This document shows positions 1-6,929 of a stretch of DNA of 23,782 nt, piece after piece. How positions within the stretch are numbered: position 1 is the first letter of the stretch; every line of letters starts with the position of its first letter. The notes under the pieces were generated by a model. The model searched no databases, had not been told where the DNA came from, and worked only from the letters and a program-made list of their open reading frames with translations. The translations under genes were made by a program, and so were the position numbers. This DNA is from Desulfosporosinus sp. (GTDB lineage: Bacteria; Bacillota; Desulfitobacteriia; Desulfitobacteriales; Desulfitobacteriaceae): the NCBI GenBank assembly GCA_003513495.1, contig DOPM01000011.1:1-23782 (forward strand), written 5' to 3'.

Positions 1-45
1 CAATCCGCACATGGACAATTTCTTGTTAACCTCATAATTTTCCAT
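1..45 (-). CDS. Start of an unidentified gene running off the left edge
   Basis: An ATG at 43-45 on the minus strand opens a frame that stays open to the window edge (15 codons, MENYEVNKKLSMCGL). It is preceded by a good ribosome binding site (GAGAGGGAT at about 51-59). Only the first 15 residues are visible, so no family can be named. It would lie downstream of yhaM on the same strand, about 300 bases away. Confidence 0.45.
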   Translation of the reverse strand, partial: MENYEVNKKLSMCGL

Positions 46-349
46 CTTTATCCCTCTCTTTAATGATTCTTTATATTCAGTGTTTATCTGTCTTTGTGTG
101 TTATATTGGAAAGTATACACTAACTACCATGAAATCCGTTCTTCAAACTATGTTCTATATACCTCTTAAAATAACCTTTTTCAAGACAAGTTGCTTCCAA
201 TACACTCAATCCAGTTATTCCCATTATCCTACTTTGGGTAAGTAGTAATGTACACCAAGTGCATCAAGTGGATCACTTTCCGTAATAGCGGTTATAGTTC
301 TAAAATTGACCGGAGTATTTACTAACAAGCGATTAAGAATATAGATAAA
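46..349 (-). other. Intergenic stretch with coding-like but broken minus-strand frames
   Basis: No intact gene is visible. On the minus strand two short frames read like protein: one from about 345 to 237 (containing TITAITESDPLDALG), and a second in another frame from about 226 to 125 starting MGITGLSVLEATCLEKG. Together they could be the remains of one frameshifted gene, but I do not recognise a family and neither frame has a convincing start. The plus-strand frame at 63-245 has no ribosome binding site and looks spurious. Confidence 0.25.
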
Positions 350-1231
350 TCAGAAGAGAACGGGTCGATACACTTTCCGCTCAAGAGAATAAACTCTAGC
401 CGAAAGTGTTCCTTCTTTCGCCTGTGCTGTTACCTTATCAAAATCGAACATGCGCGAATCTATCATGTCCAGATGGTGCAGAAGTTCGGCTTCTTTTAGC
501 ATTGGCCGTTTTGGACTACCCCATTCGGGCGTTTGGTGGTGAGACAAAATCATGTGCAGTAAAAGGAGCTTCTTTTCTACGTCTAGTTCTTCCATACCTT
601 CGATTACTCGTAGACCAATCGCAATATGCCCTAACAGTTCTCCTTCTAGGGTGTATTCAGTTCCTAAGCCTGTTTCATCGGTTGTGAGTTCGTAGACTTT
701 GCCTATGTCGTGTAGGATAATTCCGGCATATAACAGGTCAGTATTACAGGCATAAACGGTCGTTAGTTTCTCAGCTGCAAGTAGCATTGTCGTGATGTGT
801 TGAAGCAATCCGCCCTGGTATGAATGATGATTGGATTTCGCGGCTGGGTAATACATGAGTGTACTTTTGTGCTGATGGATGACGGCTTTGACGGCCACTT
901 TAATCTTATCATTAGCAATGGAATCCATGAACCGGATGAGAATTGCCCACATTCTTTCTGGCGGTGTTGGGGCTGAAGGAATGATCGTTTGAGCTTCATA
1001 CTGATCGTTTTCAGTAACTTTGCGCAGTTTGTTAATCTTAAGCTGTATCAAGCCTTTATACTCTTGAGTTGTGGCGTCGACTTTTACGATGTCTCCCTTT
1101 TTGGGGTGTTCTCCCATTAGAACTTCTGCAATATCCCAAACTTTTGCATTGATTTGCCCACTCACATCAACTAGGGTGAGATCAAGGTACTTTTTTAGAT
1201 CTTTGGTTTCTTTTTCAGCTATGTCTTTCAC
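350..1231 (-). CDS. yhaM: 3'-5' exoribonuclease YhaM family (OB-fold + HD domain)
   Basis: Predicted 3'-5' exoribonuclease of the YhaM type, acting in RNA turnover. Counting from the GTG at 1231, an OB-fold nucleic-acid-binding domain spans about residues 12-75 (KKYLDLTLVD, GQINAKVWD). An HD metal-dependent phosphohydrolase domain follows, with HH 135-136, H145, the HD pair 174-175 (ILHDIGK) and HH 231-232. The C-terminus RVYSLERKVYRPVLF is typical of the family. The start is a problem: the frame is open upstream to a stop at 1322-1324, and the extra residues (DNNIIGFFAV just before the GTG) match the conserved family N-terminus, yet no ATG/GTG/TTG lies there. GTG 1231 has no ribosome binding site, whereas AGAAGGT lies at about 1295-1301. 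The true start is therefore probably upstream and non-canonical, or the gene has lost its start. Confidence 0.85.
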   Translation of the reverse strand: MKDIAEKETKDLKKYLDLTLVDVSGQINAKVWDIAEVLMGEHPKKGDIVKVDATTQEYKGLIQLKINKLRKVTENDQYEAQTIIPSAPTPPERMWAILIRFMDSIANDKIKVAVKAVIHQHKSTLMYYPAAKSNHHSYQGGLLQHITTMLLAAEKLTTVYACNTDLLYAGIILHDIGKVYELTTDETGLGTEYTLEGELLGHIAIGLRVIEGMEELDVEKKLLLLHMILSHHQTPEWGSPKRPMLKEAELLHHLDMIDSRMFDFDKVTAQAKEGTLSARVYSLERKVYRPVLF

Positions 1232-1457
1232 GGCAAAAAAGCCGATGATGTTATTGTCCTTTTGAAAGTCTTTATCAAGTAAATGACCTTCTTTCTTCTT
1301 AAAATACCTACAGATTACTGTTCAGACTGTGATGTTTATCGTTATTGATTAGTTATTTAGGGCAAGGGTATCAATATTTGTGACATTTCTCACAGATTGT
1401 TGCAGACATCTACATCCATCCTCTCTTCTTTTTTTGTGATGCTCTTATCTTTTAGTA

Positions 1458-1492
1458 AAATTAAAGGAAGCCACCCAATTAGAGTGACTTCC
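1458..1492 (-). terminator. Terminator/attenuator-like hairpin before yhaM
   Basis: Read on the minus strand, GGAAG-t-CAC pairs with GGTG-g-CTTCC and is followed directly by TTTAATTTT, the form of a Rho-independent terminator. It lies between the putative promoter at 1541-1570 and yhaM, so it could attenuate yhaM or end a short leader RNA. The equivalent hairpin in copy C (9035-9075) is perfect. Confidence 0.5.
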
Positions 1493-1540
1493 AAATATTT
1501 ACATATTTTTACTGGGTATTTACCCCACCTCATTTAGTTA

Positions 1541-1570
1541 ATTTTATCCCAATGTCACAGGAGTTGTCAA
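1541..1570 (-). promoter_or_regulatory. Candidate sigma-A promoter for yhaM
   Basis: On the minus strand TTGACA (1565-1570) is followed after 17-18 bases by ATAAAA/TAAAAT (1541-1547). It would give yhaM a leader of more than 200 bases containing the hairpin at 1458-1492. No experimental support is available. Confidence 0.4.
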
Positions 1571-1628
1571 TGATTTTGAGGCGTTGCTTACTTTTTATTA
1601 GTATATAGTGTCAGCTTTATTCTTTCTG

Positions 1629-1652
1629 TTAAAAAACAGGGAACCATTGTTC
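1629..1652 (-). terminator. Weak terminator after the SH3 gene
   Basis: On the minus strand, a short hairpin GAAC-AATG-GTTC is followed by CCTG and six T residues, a few bases past the stop codon of the SH3-domain gene. The stem is only 4-5 bp, so this is tentative. Confidence 0.35.
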
Positions 1653-1657
1653 ACACT

Positions 1658-2041
1658 CTAAAAGAACTTTACAGTGCTTAAGTATTCAACTGTTACAAAT
1701 CCCTGTTCACCCGCAATATTTTGTACTGTCGCCCAACCATTATAAACTTCATAAACATAGACTTGACTTGTGTAATTAAGCTGTCCAATGATTGGAGCGC
1801 CAGTTGAAGCAAATTTTCGAACATTTAAATAGGGGCTTGCGGTTACCCAACATGTACCTGGTCCTGTCGGTTGATTAGGAGACACAAAATTTGGGGTTAC
1901 AGTTGTATCTTTTGATATTACTTCAGTAGGTAAAGTTGGGGCAACATTCGTAGGCGCTGGTGCAGCAAAGGCAGTAGCACTAAAAGCAAGTGTAAAAAAT
2001 GCGCTTAAAGCCATGCATGTTAAACCTTTAATTTTTTTCAA
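1658..2041 (-). CDS. Secreted bacterial SH3-domain protein
   Basis: A 127-aa exported protein. Residues 1-26 form a signal peptide (KK start, hydrophobic core, AFA-A cleavage site). A Pro/Thr-rich linker follows, then a bacterial SH3 (SH3_3-like) domain at about 62-125 with the hallmark YLNVRKFASTGAPIIGQL and GEQGFVTVEYLS. Such domains usually bind peptidoglycan or peptides in the wall. The start is TTG at 2039-2041, 9 bases after GAGAGGAGA; no upstream ATG competes. It has its own promoter of the shared ECF type at 2181-2212, giving a leader of roughly 130 bases, and appears monocistronic. Its partner in the wall is unknown. Confidence 0.8.
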   Translation of the reverse strand: MKKIKGLTCMALSAFFTLAFSATAFAAPAPTNVAPTLPTEVISKDTTVTPNFVSPNQPTGPGTCWVTASPYLNVRKFASTGAPIIGQLNYTSQVYVYEVYNGWATVQNIAGEQGFVTVEYLSTVKFF

Positions 2042-2180
2042 TTGATATAATCTCCTCTCAAATTTGAATTAAACTTATTAACATATCAATAAATTAAGTA
2101 CATTACAGTTATTAATCTCTCTAACCCTCCTTTTTTCGAATTAGAAACTTACTTGTATTGAATAATTTAAGTTCCTAATA

Positions 2181-2212
2181 TATAGAGGTTTTTAACATGC
2201 CAAAAGGTTACA
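2181..2212 (-). promoter_or_regulatory. ECF-type promoter, site 1 (SH3 gene)
   Basis: On the minus strand TGTAACCTTTT starts at 2212 and CCTCTATA ends at 2181, 32 bases overall. The same pair at the same spacing occurs upstream of three other units (3829-3860, 6255-6286, 8739-8770). The AAC-centred -35 and the spacing fit promoters of ECF sigma factors, one of which is encoded at 4327. Confidence 0.75.
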
Positions 2213-2274
2213 TATTTATAAAAAATATATTCAAACTCCTAAACTTTGGATTAACTGCAATACAGATTAAAAAT

Positions 2275-2317
2275 AAAACGTAGTTCAATTCATAAATATG
2301 AACTGTACCACGTTTTT
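2275..2317 (-). terminator. Terminator of the DUF881 operon
   Basis: On the minus strand ACGTGGTACAGTTCAT pairs with ATGAATTGAACTACGT (a few mismatches, loop ATTT) and is followed by TTTATTTTT. It lies about 60 bases past the stop codon of the second DUF881 gene. Confidence 0.65.
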
Positions 2318-2376
2318 CGGCAAGCTAACTTCACTTTCCCAAAAGTTGATCCAGAGCGGTCAGCAATATGGGTCTT

Positions 2377-3063
2377 TTAGGGAACCAATGGAACTGTATT
2401 TTTAAATGTATACTCCCCCTTGTAAGATGGAATACTCACTGTTTTCTTTACTATGCTCACAGTCATGCCACTTTCTTTAAGCGTAACTCCTATCAGTTTG
2501 GAAAAGTAATCATAGAGAGTATCCTGATTCCCGATCGCATTTATTTCATAAGGAGTCTCAGATGTAACGTTAATTGGCACTTGGTTCACAACGATGTTCG
2601 AACTTCCACTTAGGACAATGGCTGTCGATCCTACAATTCGTTGTCCATTCAAACTGATTGCTTCAGCTCTTGCAAATTTCAAAACGTTAATCATCGTAGC
2701 AATATCATCTGAGAAAAGGGGAAAAGGAGACTCTCGGTCGTCAATGGTGATATGAATCCCCGAACCCGAAACCGCTTGTTTCCCACAGAGTATTTCAAAT
2801 TTGTTTAGCTCAGCGAGAAGTTTTGGACTCACCCCGACCGTTTTCCGCGCCACGTCCAATTGTTTCATTAAAACGCTGTGTTCTTTATGAAGACTGATGT
2901 TTTTTTCCTGGGAATTTGACAGAACTGATTTCATTTGAGACATACGGTCTTCATTAATTTGCTCGGCTGCGGATACGCCTTTTTGAGTTTGAAACTGAAC
3001 AGATATCAGAAAACCAAGGGCCATCGCCACCAGTGTCACAGGCAAAACTAACGTCCTTCGCAT
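2377..3063 (-). CDS. DUF881 (YlxW/YlxX-type) membrane-anchored protein, second of pair
   Basis: A 228-aa protein with one N-terminal membrane segment (about 4-24), a coiled-coil stretch (about 34-75) and a DUF881 domain (about 80-225; note GSGIHITIDD, AEAISLNGQRI and NAIGNQDTLYDYF). This is the layout of B. subtilis YlxW/YlxX, proteins of unknown biochemical role encoded beside division genes. Here the pair sits instead next to an ECF sigma factor. It begins directly after the stop codon of the first DUF881 gene, so the two are co-transcribed and probably translationally coupled. The ORF is complete and of normal family length. Confidence 0.8.
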   Translation of the reverse strand: MRRTLVLPVTLVAMALGFLISVQFQTQKGVSAAEQINEDRMSQMKSVLSNSQEKNISLHKEHSVLMKQLDVARKTVGVSPKLLAELNKFEILCGKQAVSGSGIHITIDDRESPFPLFSDDIATMINVLKFARAEAISLNGQRIVGSTAIVLSGSSNIVVNQVPINVTSETPYEINAIGNQDTLYDYFSKLIGVTLKESGMTVSIVKKTVSIPSYKGEYTFKNTVPLVP

Positions 3064-3774
3064 TTATATGTCCCCCTTTACAGGTTCCGCATAATGATAC
3101 TCTGGCAACTTTCCTGCCGGTATAACAACCTTACTTAATACCTCGATGTTACGAGTGATTCCGTTTTGTTGCTGTAAATAGCCAAGTTGAAACCATCGAT
3201 AAAATTCAAGAGAAGAAGATAAATCTCTCACATCTCCAGTTACTTCGATAACATAAGGGGGCATTTGGCGGGTCACATTGATCTGGATATAAGATCCAGA
3301 ACAGAATACCTCCGTATTTGCCATAATACGCTGACCATTTACTGCGATAGCTTCTGCCCCTCCATTCCATAGGGCATTTAATATATCACGAATGTATTCT
3401 TCATGAATTATAAAAGACATTGGGTCCTCTTTCTCCCCAACGACACGCTTCGAATCATCAAGTGTGATCCGCAAACCTGGGCCAGTAACACTAATCAGAC
3501 CCGCATTCATTTTGGCCTCTTTTAATTGCTGATTATACAAATCCGATGTACTTTGGACTTGCATATATTTTTCCACTTCAAGTTTTAATTTTTTATTTTC
3601 CAAAGAAAGTTGTTGGTTCTCCTTATTAATCTGAATCAGAATAGGTATAGAGGTTTCCTGCCATACACCTTTGCTTCCATAAACTACGTTAGATTTAAGT
3701 AACACAATAAATAAAAATCCAATCAACATTGAAGCTAATCCCAGTAGAGTGCGGTCCTTTTTTTCCCATTTCAT
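3064..3774 (-). CDS. DUF881 (YlxW/YlxX-type) membrane-anchored protein, first of pair
   Basis: A 236-aa protein from ATG 3772-3774. That start is preferred over the in-frame GTG at 3783 because GAGGTG overlaps the GTG and lies 8 bases before the ATG. A single membrane helix (about residues 11-31) is followed by a coiled coil rich in Lys/Glu/Asn/Leu (about 45-75) and a DUF881 domain (about 90-230; GPGLRITLDDSKR, GGAEAIAVNGQRI, YVIEVTGDVRDL). It is paralogous to its downstream partner at 2377-3063. The promoter at 3829-3860 is of the ECF type shared across this island, so the pair is probably induced by the sigma factor encoded divergently at 4327. Confidence 0.8.
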   Translation of the reverse strand: MKWEKKDRTLLGLASMLIGFLFIVLLKSNVVYGSKGVWQETSIPILIQINKENQQLSLENKKLKLEVEKYMQVQSTSDLYNQQLKEAKMNAGLISVTGPGLRITLDDSKRVVGEKEDPMSFIIHEEYIRDILNALWNGGAEAIAVNGQRIMANTEVFCSGSYIQINVTRQMPPYVIEVTGDVRDLSSSLEFYRWFQLGYLQQQNGITRNIEVLSKVVIPAGKLPEYHYAEPVKGDI

Positions 3775-3828
3775 TAATTTCACCTCTATATCACCATTAC
3801 TATTTGTCGATAGTACAAGACCTCCATG

Positions 3829-3860
3829 TATAGAGGGTTTTAAGGCGCCAAAAGGTTACA
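3829..3860 (-). promoter_or_regulatory. ECF-type promoter, site 2 (DUF881 operon)
   Basis: TGTAACCTTTT begins at 3860 and CCCTCTATA ends at 3829 on the minus strand, with the same 32-base span as site 1. It lies about 50 bases upstream of the DUF881 start codon. Confidence 0.75.
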
Positions 3861-3896
3861 TTAAATTTCAAAATAAATGTTCCCGACGATAAAACA

Positions 3897-3928
3897 TGTA
3901 ACCTTTTCGCCGTTCGCAACTCCATATT
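3897..3928 (+). promoter_or_regulatory. ECF-type promoter, site 5 (towards the sigma gene; weaker)
   Basis: TGTAACCTTTT at 3897-3907 on the plus strand is an exact match to the -35 part of sites 1-4. At the -10 position (AACTCCATATT) about 7 of 11 bases match. It points toward the ECF gene at 4327, so it could provide autoregulation through a leader of nearly 400 bases. It lies back to back with site 2, separated by 36 bases. Confidence 0.5.
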
Positions 3929-4295
3929 CTATAATCACCTCAATATTAAGATGGGTGTATGATTCTTATGTATGATCCCGGTGGACGCATCCAAGAAATT
4001 CAAATTTGCAACTCAAAGACTTTTACTTCGATTTTGATACTCCAATTGTTTATCTTAATGGATTTAGGGGGCATCTTCTTTACTCCTTGTATTATCGAAT
4101 AAATTCGGCATTACAGAGAGGTTTCTTGCACCCTTACTTTAAAGCATCACCTTAACAGATACGTGAAAACCGTTGATATAATTAAGCGTAGTGTAATGCA
4201 CTTCACGCCAGTCGTTCTTCATCAAAAAAATTTGACTTATGGCAAATAGTTACATGAATTAATTATTTTTCATTTAAAGGATTTATTTAATAATT
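3929..4295 (+). other. Long leader/intergenic region upstream of the ECF gene
   Basis: No recognised gene. A 47-codon plus-strand frame (MILMYDPGGRIQEIQ..., about 3960-4103) has no ribosome binding site and no recognisable family. If site 5 is the promoter, this is an untranslated leader; alternatively a nearer promoter drives the sigma gene. I see no riboswitch that I can name. Confidence 0.3.
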
Positions 4296-4316
4296 CCTCG
4301 AATCATTATTCGAAGG
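4296..4316 (+). other. Hairpin covering the ECF gene ribosome binding site
   Basis: CCTCGAAT (4296-4303) can pair with ATTCGAAGG (4308-4316), with a one-base bulge. The 3' arm includes the first part of the GAAGGAGGG ribosome binding site of the sigma gene. It could reduce translation of the sigma factor; this is inferred from sequence only. Confidence 0.35.
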
Positions 4317-4326
4317 AGGGCTGACA

Positions 4327-4848
4327 ATGTCATTTTCTGACGCAAATTTAGATATATTCGAAATCCTTGTTAAGCAACATTATAAAAAAGTCTACCAAAC
4401 AGTTTATACATATACTAGAGATAAATATATATCCGAGGATGCGGTCCAACAGGCGTTTTTGATAGCCTATAAGAAAATCCATCAATTAAATTCTAAGGAT
4501 AAATTTGCTTCGTGGGTAACTTCAATTGCATTAAATGAAGCAAAACGAATGCTAAATAACAAAAACAATACTACGATTACCTCAATTACGGGATTTCACT
4601 TAAACAGGCTACAAGATAGTAAGGAATTTGATATAGAACTCAAAGAGGATGTTGGTAATGTCCTTAAAAAATTAAAGCAAAAAGACATGGAAATCTTAGT
4701 ATATAAGTATTATGCCGACTTAACATTGCAACAAATAGCGGATTTACTAGGCAATAAGCTCTCAAATACGAAAGTACGATTACATAGGGCAAAGGAAGCA
4801 TTTAGGAAACTTATCGATAAGGATATGAATGAAGATATGGGAGGTTGA
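4327..4848 (+). CDS. ECF-family RNA polymerase sigma factor
   Basis: A 173-aa sigma-70 family protein of the extracytoplasmic-function type. Region 2 spans about residues 8-75 (FEILVKQHYKKVYQTVY, EDAVQQAFLIAYKKI, FASWVTSIALNEA). Region 4 spans about 108-165 (LKQKDMEILVYKYY, LTLQQIADLLG, NTKVRLHRAKEAFRKLI). Region 3 is absent, as expected for ECF factors. The start ATG follows GAAGGAGGG. It is followed 8 bases later by a membrane protein that is probably its anti-sigma factor. The likely -35 consensus it reads is TGTAACC, found upstream of four neighbouring units and, in weaker form, upstream of this gene. Confidence 0.9.
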   Translation: MSFSDANLDIFEILVKQHYKKVYQTVYTYTRDKYISEDAVQQAFLIAYKKIHQLNSKDKFASWVTSIALNEAKRMLNNKNNTTITSITGFHLNRLQDSKEFDIELKEDVGNVLKKLKQKDMEILVYKYYADLTLQQIADLLGNKLSNTKVRLHRAKEAFRKLIDKDMNEDMGG

Positions 4849-4856
4849 AATCTTAA

Positions 4857-5609
4857 ATGGCATTATCTGAAAAAGAGCTTGACCAACTAATAAAAAGTCA
4901 ACTGTCAAAAGATTTAGATGCCAATATTGAGGTTCCAGATATTGAGGACCAATGGCAGAAGATTAAGGGTAAACTAGTAGAAGAAAATCCAGAAATCGAA
5001 AAAACTTCTCCAAATCGAACCAGAATTGTGGTGGCTGCTGTAATTCTCATTTCAATCGGTTCTATGAACTTCTTATATCCAAGTAATGTAAATGCTGTAG
5101 GGGGGAAGATTGCTAAATTTTTTAACTATATAGTTGGAAAAACAACACAAAATAAAACCGAAACTTACACGGCTATCGACCCTGGTGTACCAAAAATAGA
5201 GGATATAGGGGATATTTTCGAAAAAGAAGTTACTCTATCTGAAGCGCAAGCCTTGATCCCTTTTAAGTTGGCCACCCCAAGCTACCTTCCCCATGGTGCT
5301 AATACAAGAAGGGTTGTCATTGCATCTCTAAGCGCAGAAGTATATCAGATTTCTATTGAATATAATCATAATGACAGCGTAATCGTTTTTAGCCAACAAA
5401 TTAGTTCTAATGGAGCTTCACGCGGAACATTATACGATACAGATGATACTGTTATAAAAGATCTAACAGTTAACGGTAGCCCCGCTATCTTATTTATAAG
5501 AAAGAACGGTATAAATACTTTGAATTGGCAATCAAGGGGTTTGATACTACAAATAAAGGGAGAAATAACCGAAGAAGACATTACAAAGATGGCACAATCT
5601 ATTAAGTAA
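4857..5609 (+). CDS. Probable membrane anti-sigma factor with DUF4367-like domain
   Basis: A 250-aa single-pass membrane protein. Residues 1-50 are cytoplasmic, charged and probably bind the sigma factor. A transmembrane helix lies at about 56-76 (IVVAAVILISIGSMNFL). The outer part carries a DUF4367-like domain (about 125-250; FKLATPSYLPHGANTRRV, INTLNWQSRGLILQIKGEI). No zinc-type HxxxCxxC anti-sigma motif is present. Its ribosome binding site GGGAGG lies inside the last codons of the sigma gene, indicating translational coupling. Assignment as anti-sigma rests on position, topology and the frequent pairing of DUF4367 proteins with ECF factors in Firmicutes. Confidence 0.75.
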   Translation: MALSEKELDQLIKSQLSKDLDANIEVPDIEDQWQKIKGKLVEENPEIEKTSPNRTRIVVAAVILISIGSMNFLYPSNVNAVGGKIAKFFNYIVGKTTQNKTETYTAIDPGVPKIEDIGDIFEKEVTLSEAQALIPFKLATPSYLPHGANTRRVVIASLSAEVYQISIEYNHNDSVIVFSQQISSNGASRGTLYDTDDTVIKDLTVNGSPAILFIRKNGINTLNWQSRGLILQIKGEITEEDITKMAQSIK

Positions 5610-5614
5610 AGAAG

Positions 5615-5743
5615 AGGGCTGTTTTACGGTTAATTTATAAAATGGTACTCTTTTTACTATTAGAAAAAATGAGAGTAAAATCAGCAGAAGTCCTTGCTAA
5701 TTTTACTCTCTTGACATGTTTTAGATCATTATGAGACAGCCCT
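5615..5743. repeat. MITE-like element / large nested inverted repeat
   Basis: The outer arms AGGGCTGT (5615-5622) and ACAGCCCT (5736-5743) enclose an inner 10-bp perfect inverted repeat, GAGAGTAAAA (5671-5680) and TTTTACTCTC (5701-5710). The right end read inward (AGGGCTGTCTCATAATGA) resembles termini of IS1182-type elements, so this may be a small non-autonomous transposon. I see no clear target duplication. It also lies just after the anti-sigma gene, so the inner hairpin could serve as its terminator. Confidence 0.45.
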
Positions 5744-5791
5744 TTACTAAGGCTTTGATTATTTAGTTCCTAGTTTGGTTACATTTAAATC

Positions 5792-6223
5792 TTATTGAAC
5801 ATAGATACTTTCCGAGTATGATTGACCGCTCTCGTTTACAGTACCATTCAATGCGGTGTGTTGTGCCGTTACCCTGTAGTTATATCCCCTTTGTACACTA
5901 ATTCCCTTACCTCCAAAAACATAATCCGAATTAGAGTTATTGTAACTATAGCTACTTAATGTAGACCACTTTCCGCCGGAGTAATATTGCAAGCTAATAA
6001 TTACCCCTATTTCCTTAACTACATAGTTGGTTGATGTTGAACCAGTAATCCCGATTGTCCCATTACCGTTGTTAACAATATGGCATTGTCCATCCGAAAT
6101 TAATTGGTATGCAGCTGGACTTATCACACCACTTCCACTCATTTTGACTACCGCAGATCCCAAAGCCACTTGTACGCCTAGTAACATAAAGATAGTTAGA
6201 AGTATAGGTATTAGTTTTTTCAT
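5792..6223 (-). CDS. Small secreted protein, DUF6147-like
   Basis: A 143-aa exported protein. The signal peptide is residues 1-22 (KK, then a long hydrophobic stretch). The mature part is Ser/Gly/Tyr/Asn-rich with the order GNGTIGITGSTST, VVKEIGVIISLQYY, GGKWSTLSSY and RGYNYRVTAQHTA. This resembles the DUF6147 group of small secreted Firmicute proteins, whose function is unknown. The start is taken as ATG 6221-6223 with AAGGGG before it. An in-frame ATG at 6277 would place the first 18 codons across the promoter at 6255-6286 and is rejected. The transcript leader would be only about 25 bases. Confidence 0.7.
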   Translation of the reverse strand: MKKLIPILLTIFMLLGVQVALGSAVVKMSGSGVISPAAYQLISDGQCHIVNNGNGTIGITGSTSTNYVVKEIGVIISLQYYSGGKWSTLSSYSYNNSNSDYVFGGKGISVQRGYNYRVTAQHTALNGTVNESGQSYSESIYVQ

Positions 6224-6254
6224 TACAATCGCCCCTTTTTCTTTTGTTCTGATA

Positions 6255-6286
6255 TATAGAGGGTAAAAGTGGTACAAAAGGTTACA
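6255..6286 (-). promoter_or_regulatory. ECF-type promoter, site 3 (DUF6147-like gene)
   Basis: TGTAACCTTTT begins at 6286 and CCCTCTATA ends at 6255 on the minus strand, again 32 bases overall. The bases between the elements differ from sites 1, 2 and 4, so only the two promoter boxes are conserved. The site decides the start codon of the downstream gene. Confidence 0.75.
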
Positions 6287-6379
6287 GATTAAATTTTTTT
6301 TAAGCCGTGGTATTTAGAGGTCATATAATTCGAATTTGGCTGCAGATGCTTTAGCTTGTTTCTCTAACATTTAATGTTA

Positions 6380-6610
6380 GTCTGTAGTCGCTTTGTATAC
6401 CTGGTTAAGGCAAACAGCCTTCACAATTTCTACCTTTTGGGTGTCCCCCCATTATCGCTACAGCAATATCTCATACTCTAGCTGATCTAGCCAAGGAATA
6501 TCAGATTAAGGTATTCTTTTAGGTCTTTGGTTTCTTGACGGCAAAAAAACCGTGATGTATTATCAGTCTTTAATCAGGTAAATTACCTTCCTTTCCCCAA
6601 AATATATACA
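6380..6610 (-). pseudogene. Decayed copy of the 5' end of yhaM
   Basis: This stretch aligns base by base, with many substitutions and gaps, to 1036-1300, which covers the first third of yhaM and its ribosome binding region. Matching landmarks include TCTTTGGTTTCTT (about 6522-6534, compare 1199-1212), GACGGCAAAAAAACCG (compare 1229-1243), and CAGTCTTTAATCAGGTAAAT (compare 1266-1285). Frames are broken throughout. The rest of yhaM is absent. The decay shows the duplication is old. Confidence 0.65.
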
Positions 6611-6639
6611 ATTTATTTTGTAATATTTCTCATTAAGTT

Positions 6640-6760
6640 GGTAGATTAGTTCTTACAGACATATTCATCATTTTCACTTCTTTGTTTTTAGAGCAAAACC
6701 AAAGGAAGCCACCCACCTAGTTCGTGTTCCCAAATATTTGATAATCTTATTGGGGGATCC
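6640..6760. repeat. Direct repeat copy B (degenerate)
   Basis: It continues the yhaM-like pseudogene in the same order as copy A. Shared blocks are CAGACAT, the stretch around AAAGGAAGCCACCCA and CCAAATATTTG. The terminator stem seen in copies A and C has decayed here (GTTCCC instead of GCTTCC). It lacks the right-hand block present in A and C. Confidence 0.55.
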
Positions 6761-6929
6761 CTGTCTGTGTGTTTTTTATAAAGGTTTTTCTACAATAGTG
6801 ATCCTAAGATAGGCTTACAGTTTGTCAGCTCTAAGATAGTTTCCAGGCTATTGATCAGGTGACCCAACGTAAACTGCACGAGCTATTAAACATTCCTTTT
6901 TTTGAAAGTCGTATTAGTCCCACCCAGAA
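6761..6929. other. Intergenic, no intact gene
   Basis: The only coding-like signal is on the plus strand from 6835: a frame containing AIDQVTQRKLHELLNIPFF and then ESRISPTQNYG, with no start. It runs into the 3' end of the opposite-strand lipoprotein gene. It may be a fragment of a lost gene; I do not recognise it. Confidence 0.2.

Larger units (their letters stand above)
1397..1606. repeat. Direct repeat copy A, upstream of yhaM
   Basis: This segment recurs at 8969-9124 (copy C) and in part at about 6640-6760 (copy B), all in the same orientation. Shared blocks are GCAGACATC, the stretch around AAAGGAAGCCACCCA, and at the right end ATGATTTTGAGGCGTTGCTT followed by a T-rich run. Copy A carries about 65 bases (1493-1557) that copy C lacks. 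It holds the putative yhaM promoter and a terminator-like hairpin. Confidence 0.7.

Noticed and set aside
63..245. 60-codon plus-strand open frame
   Set aside because: No ribosome binding site, no recognisable domain, and the opposite strand reads more like protein.
3960..4103. 47-codon frame in the leader of the sigma gene
   Set aside because: No ribosome binding site, no family and unusual composition; kept only as part of the leader description.
5774..5785. GGTTACA near 5780 as another ECF promoter
   Set aside because: The -35 reads TGTAACCAAAC and no -10 or downstream gene start fits.
6224..6277. Longer start for the DUF6147-like protein (adds 18 residues before the signal peptide)
   Set aside because: It would overlap the ECF promoter at 6255-6286 and bury the signal peptide; ATG 6223 has its own binding site.
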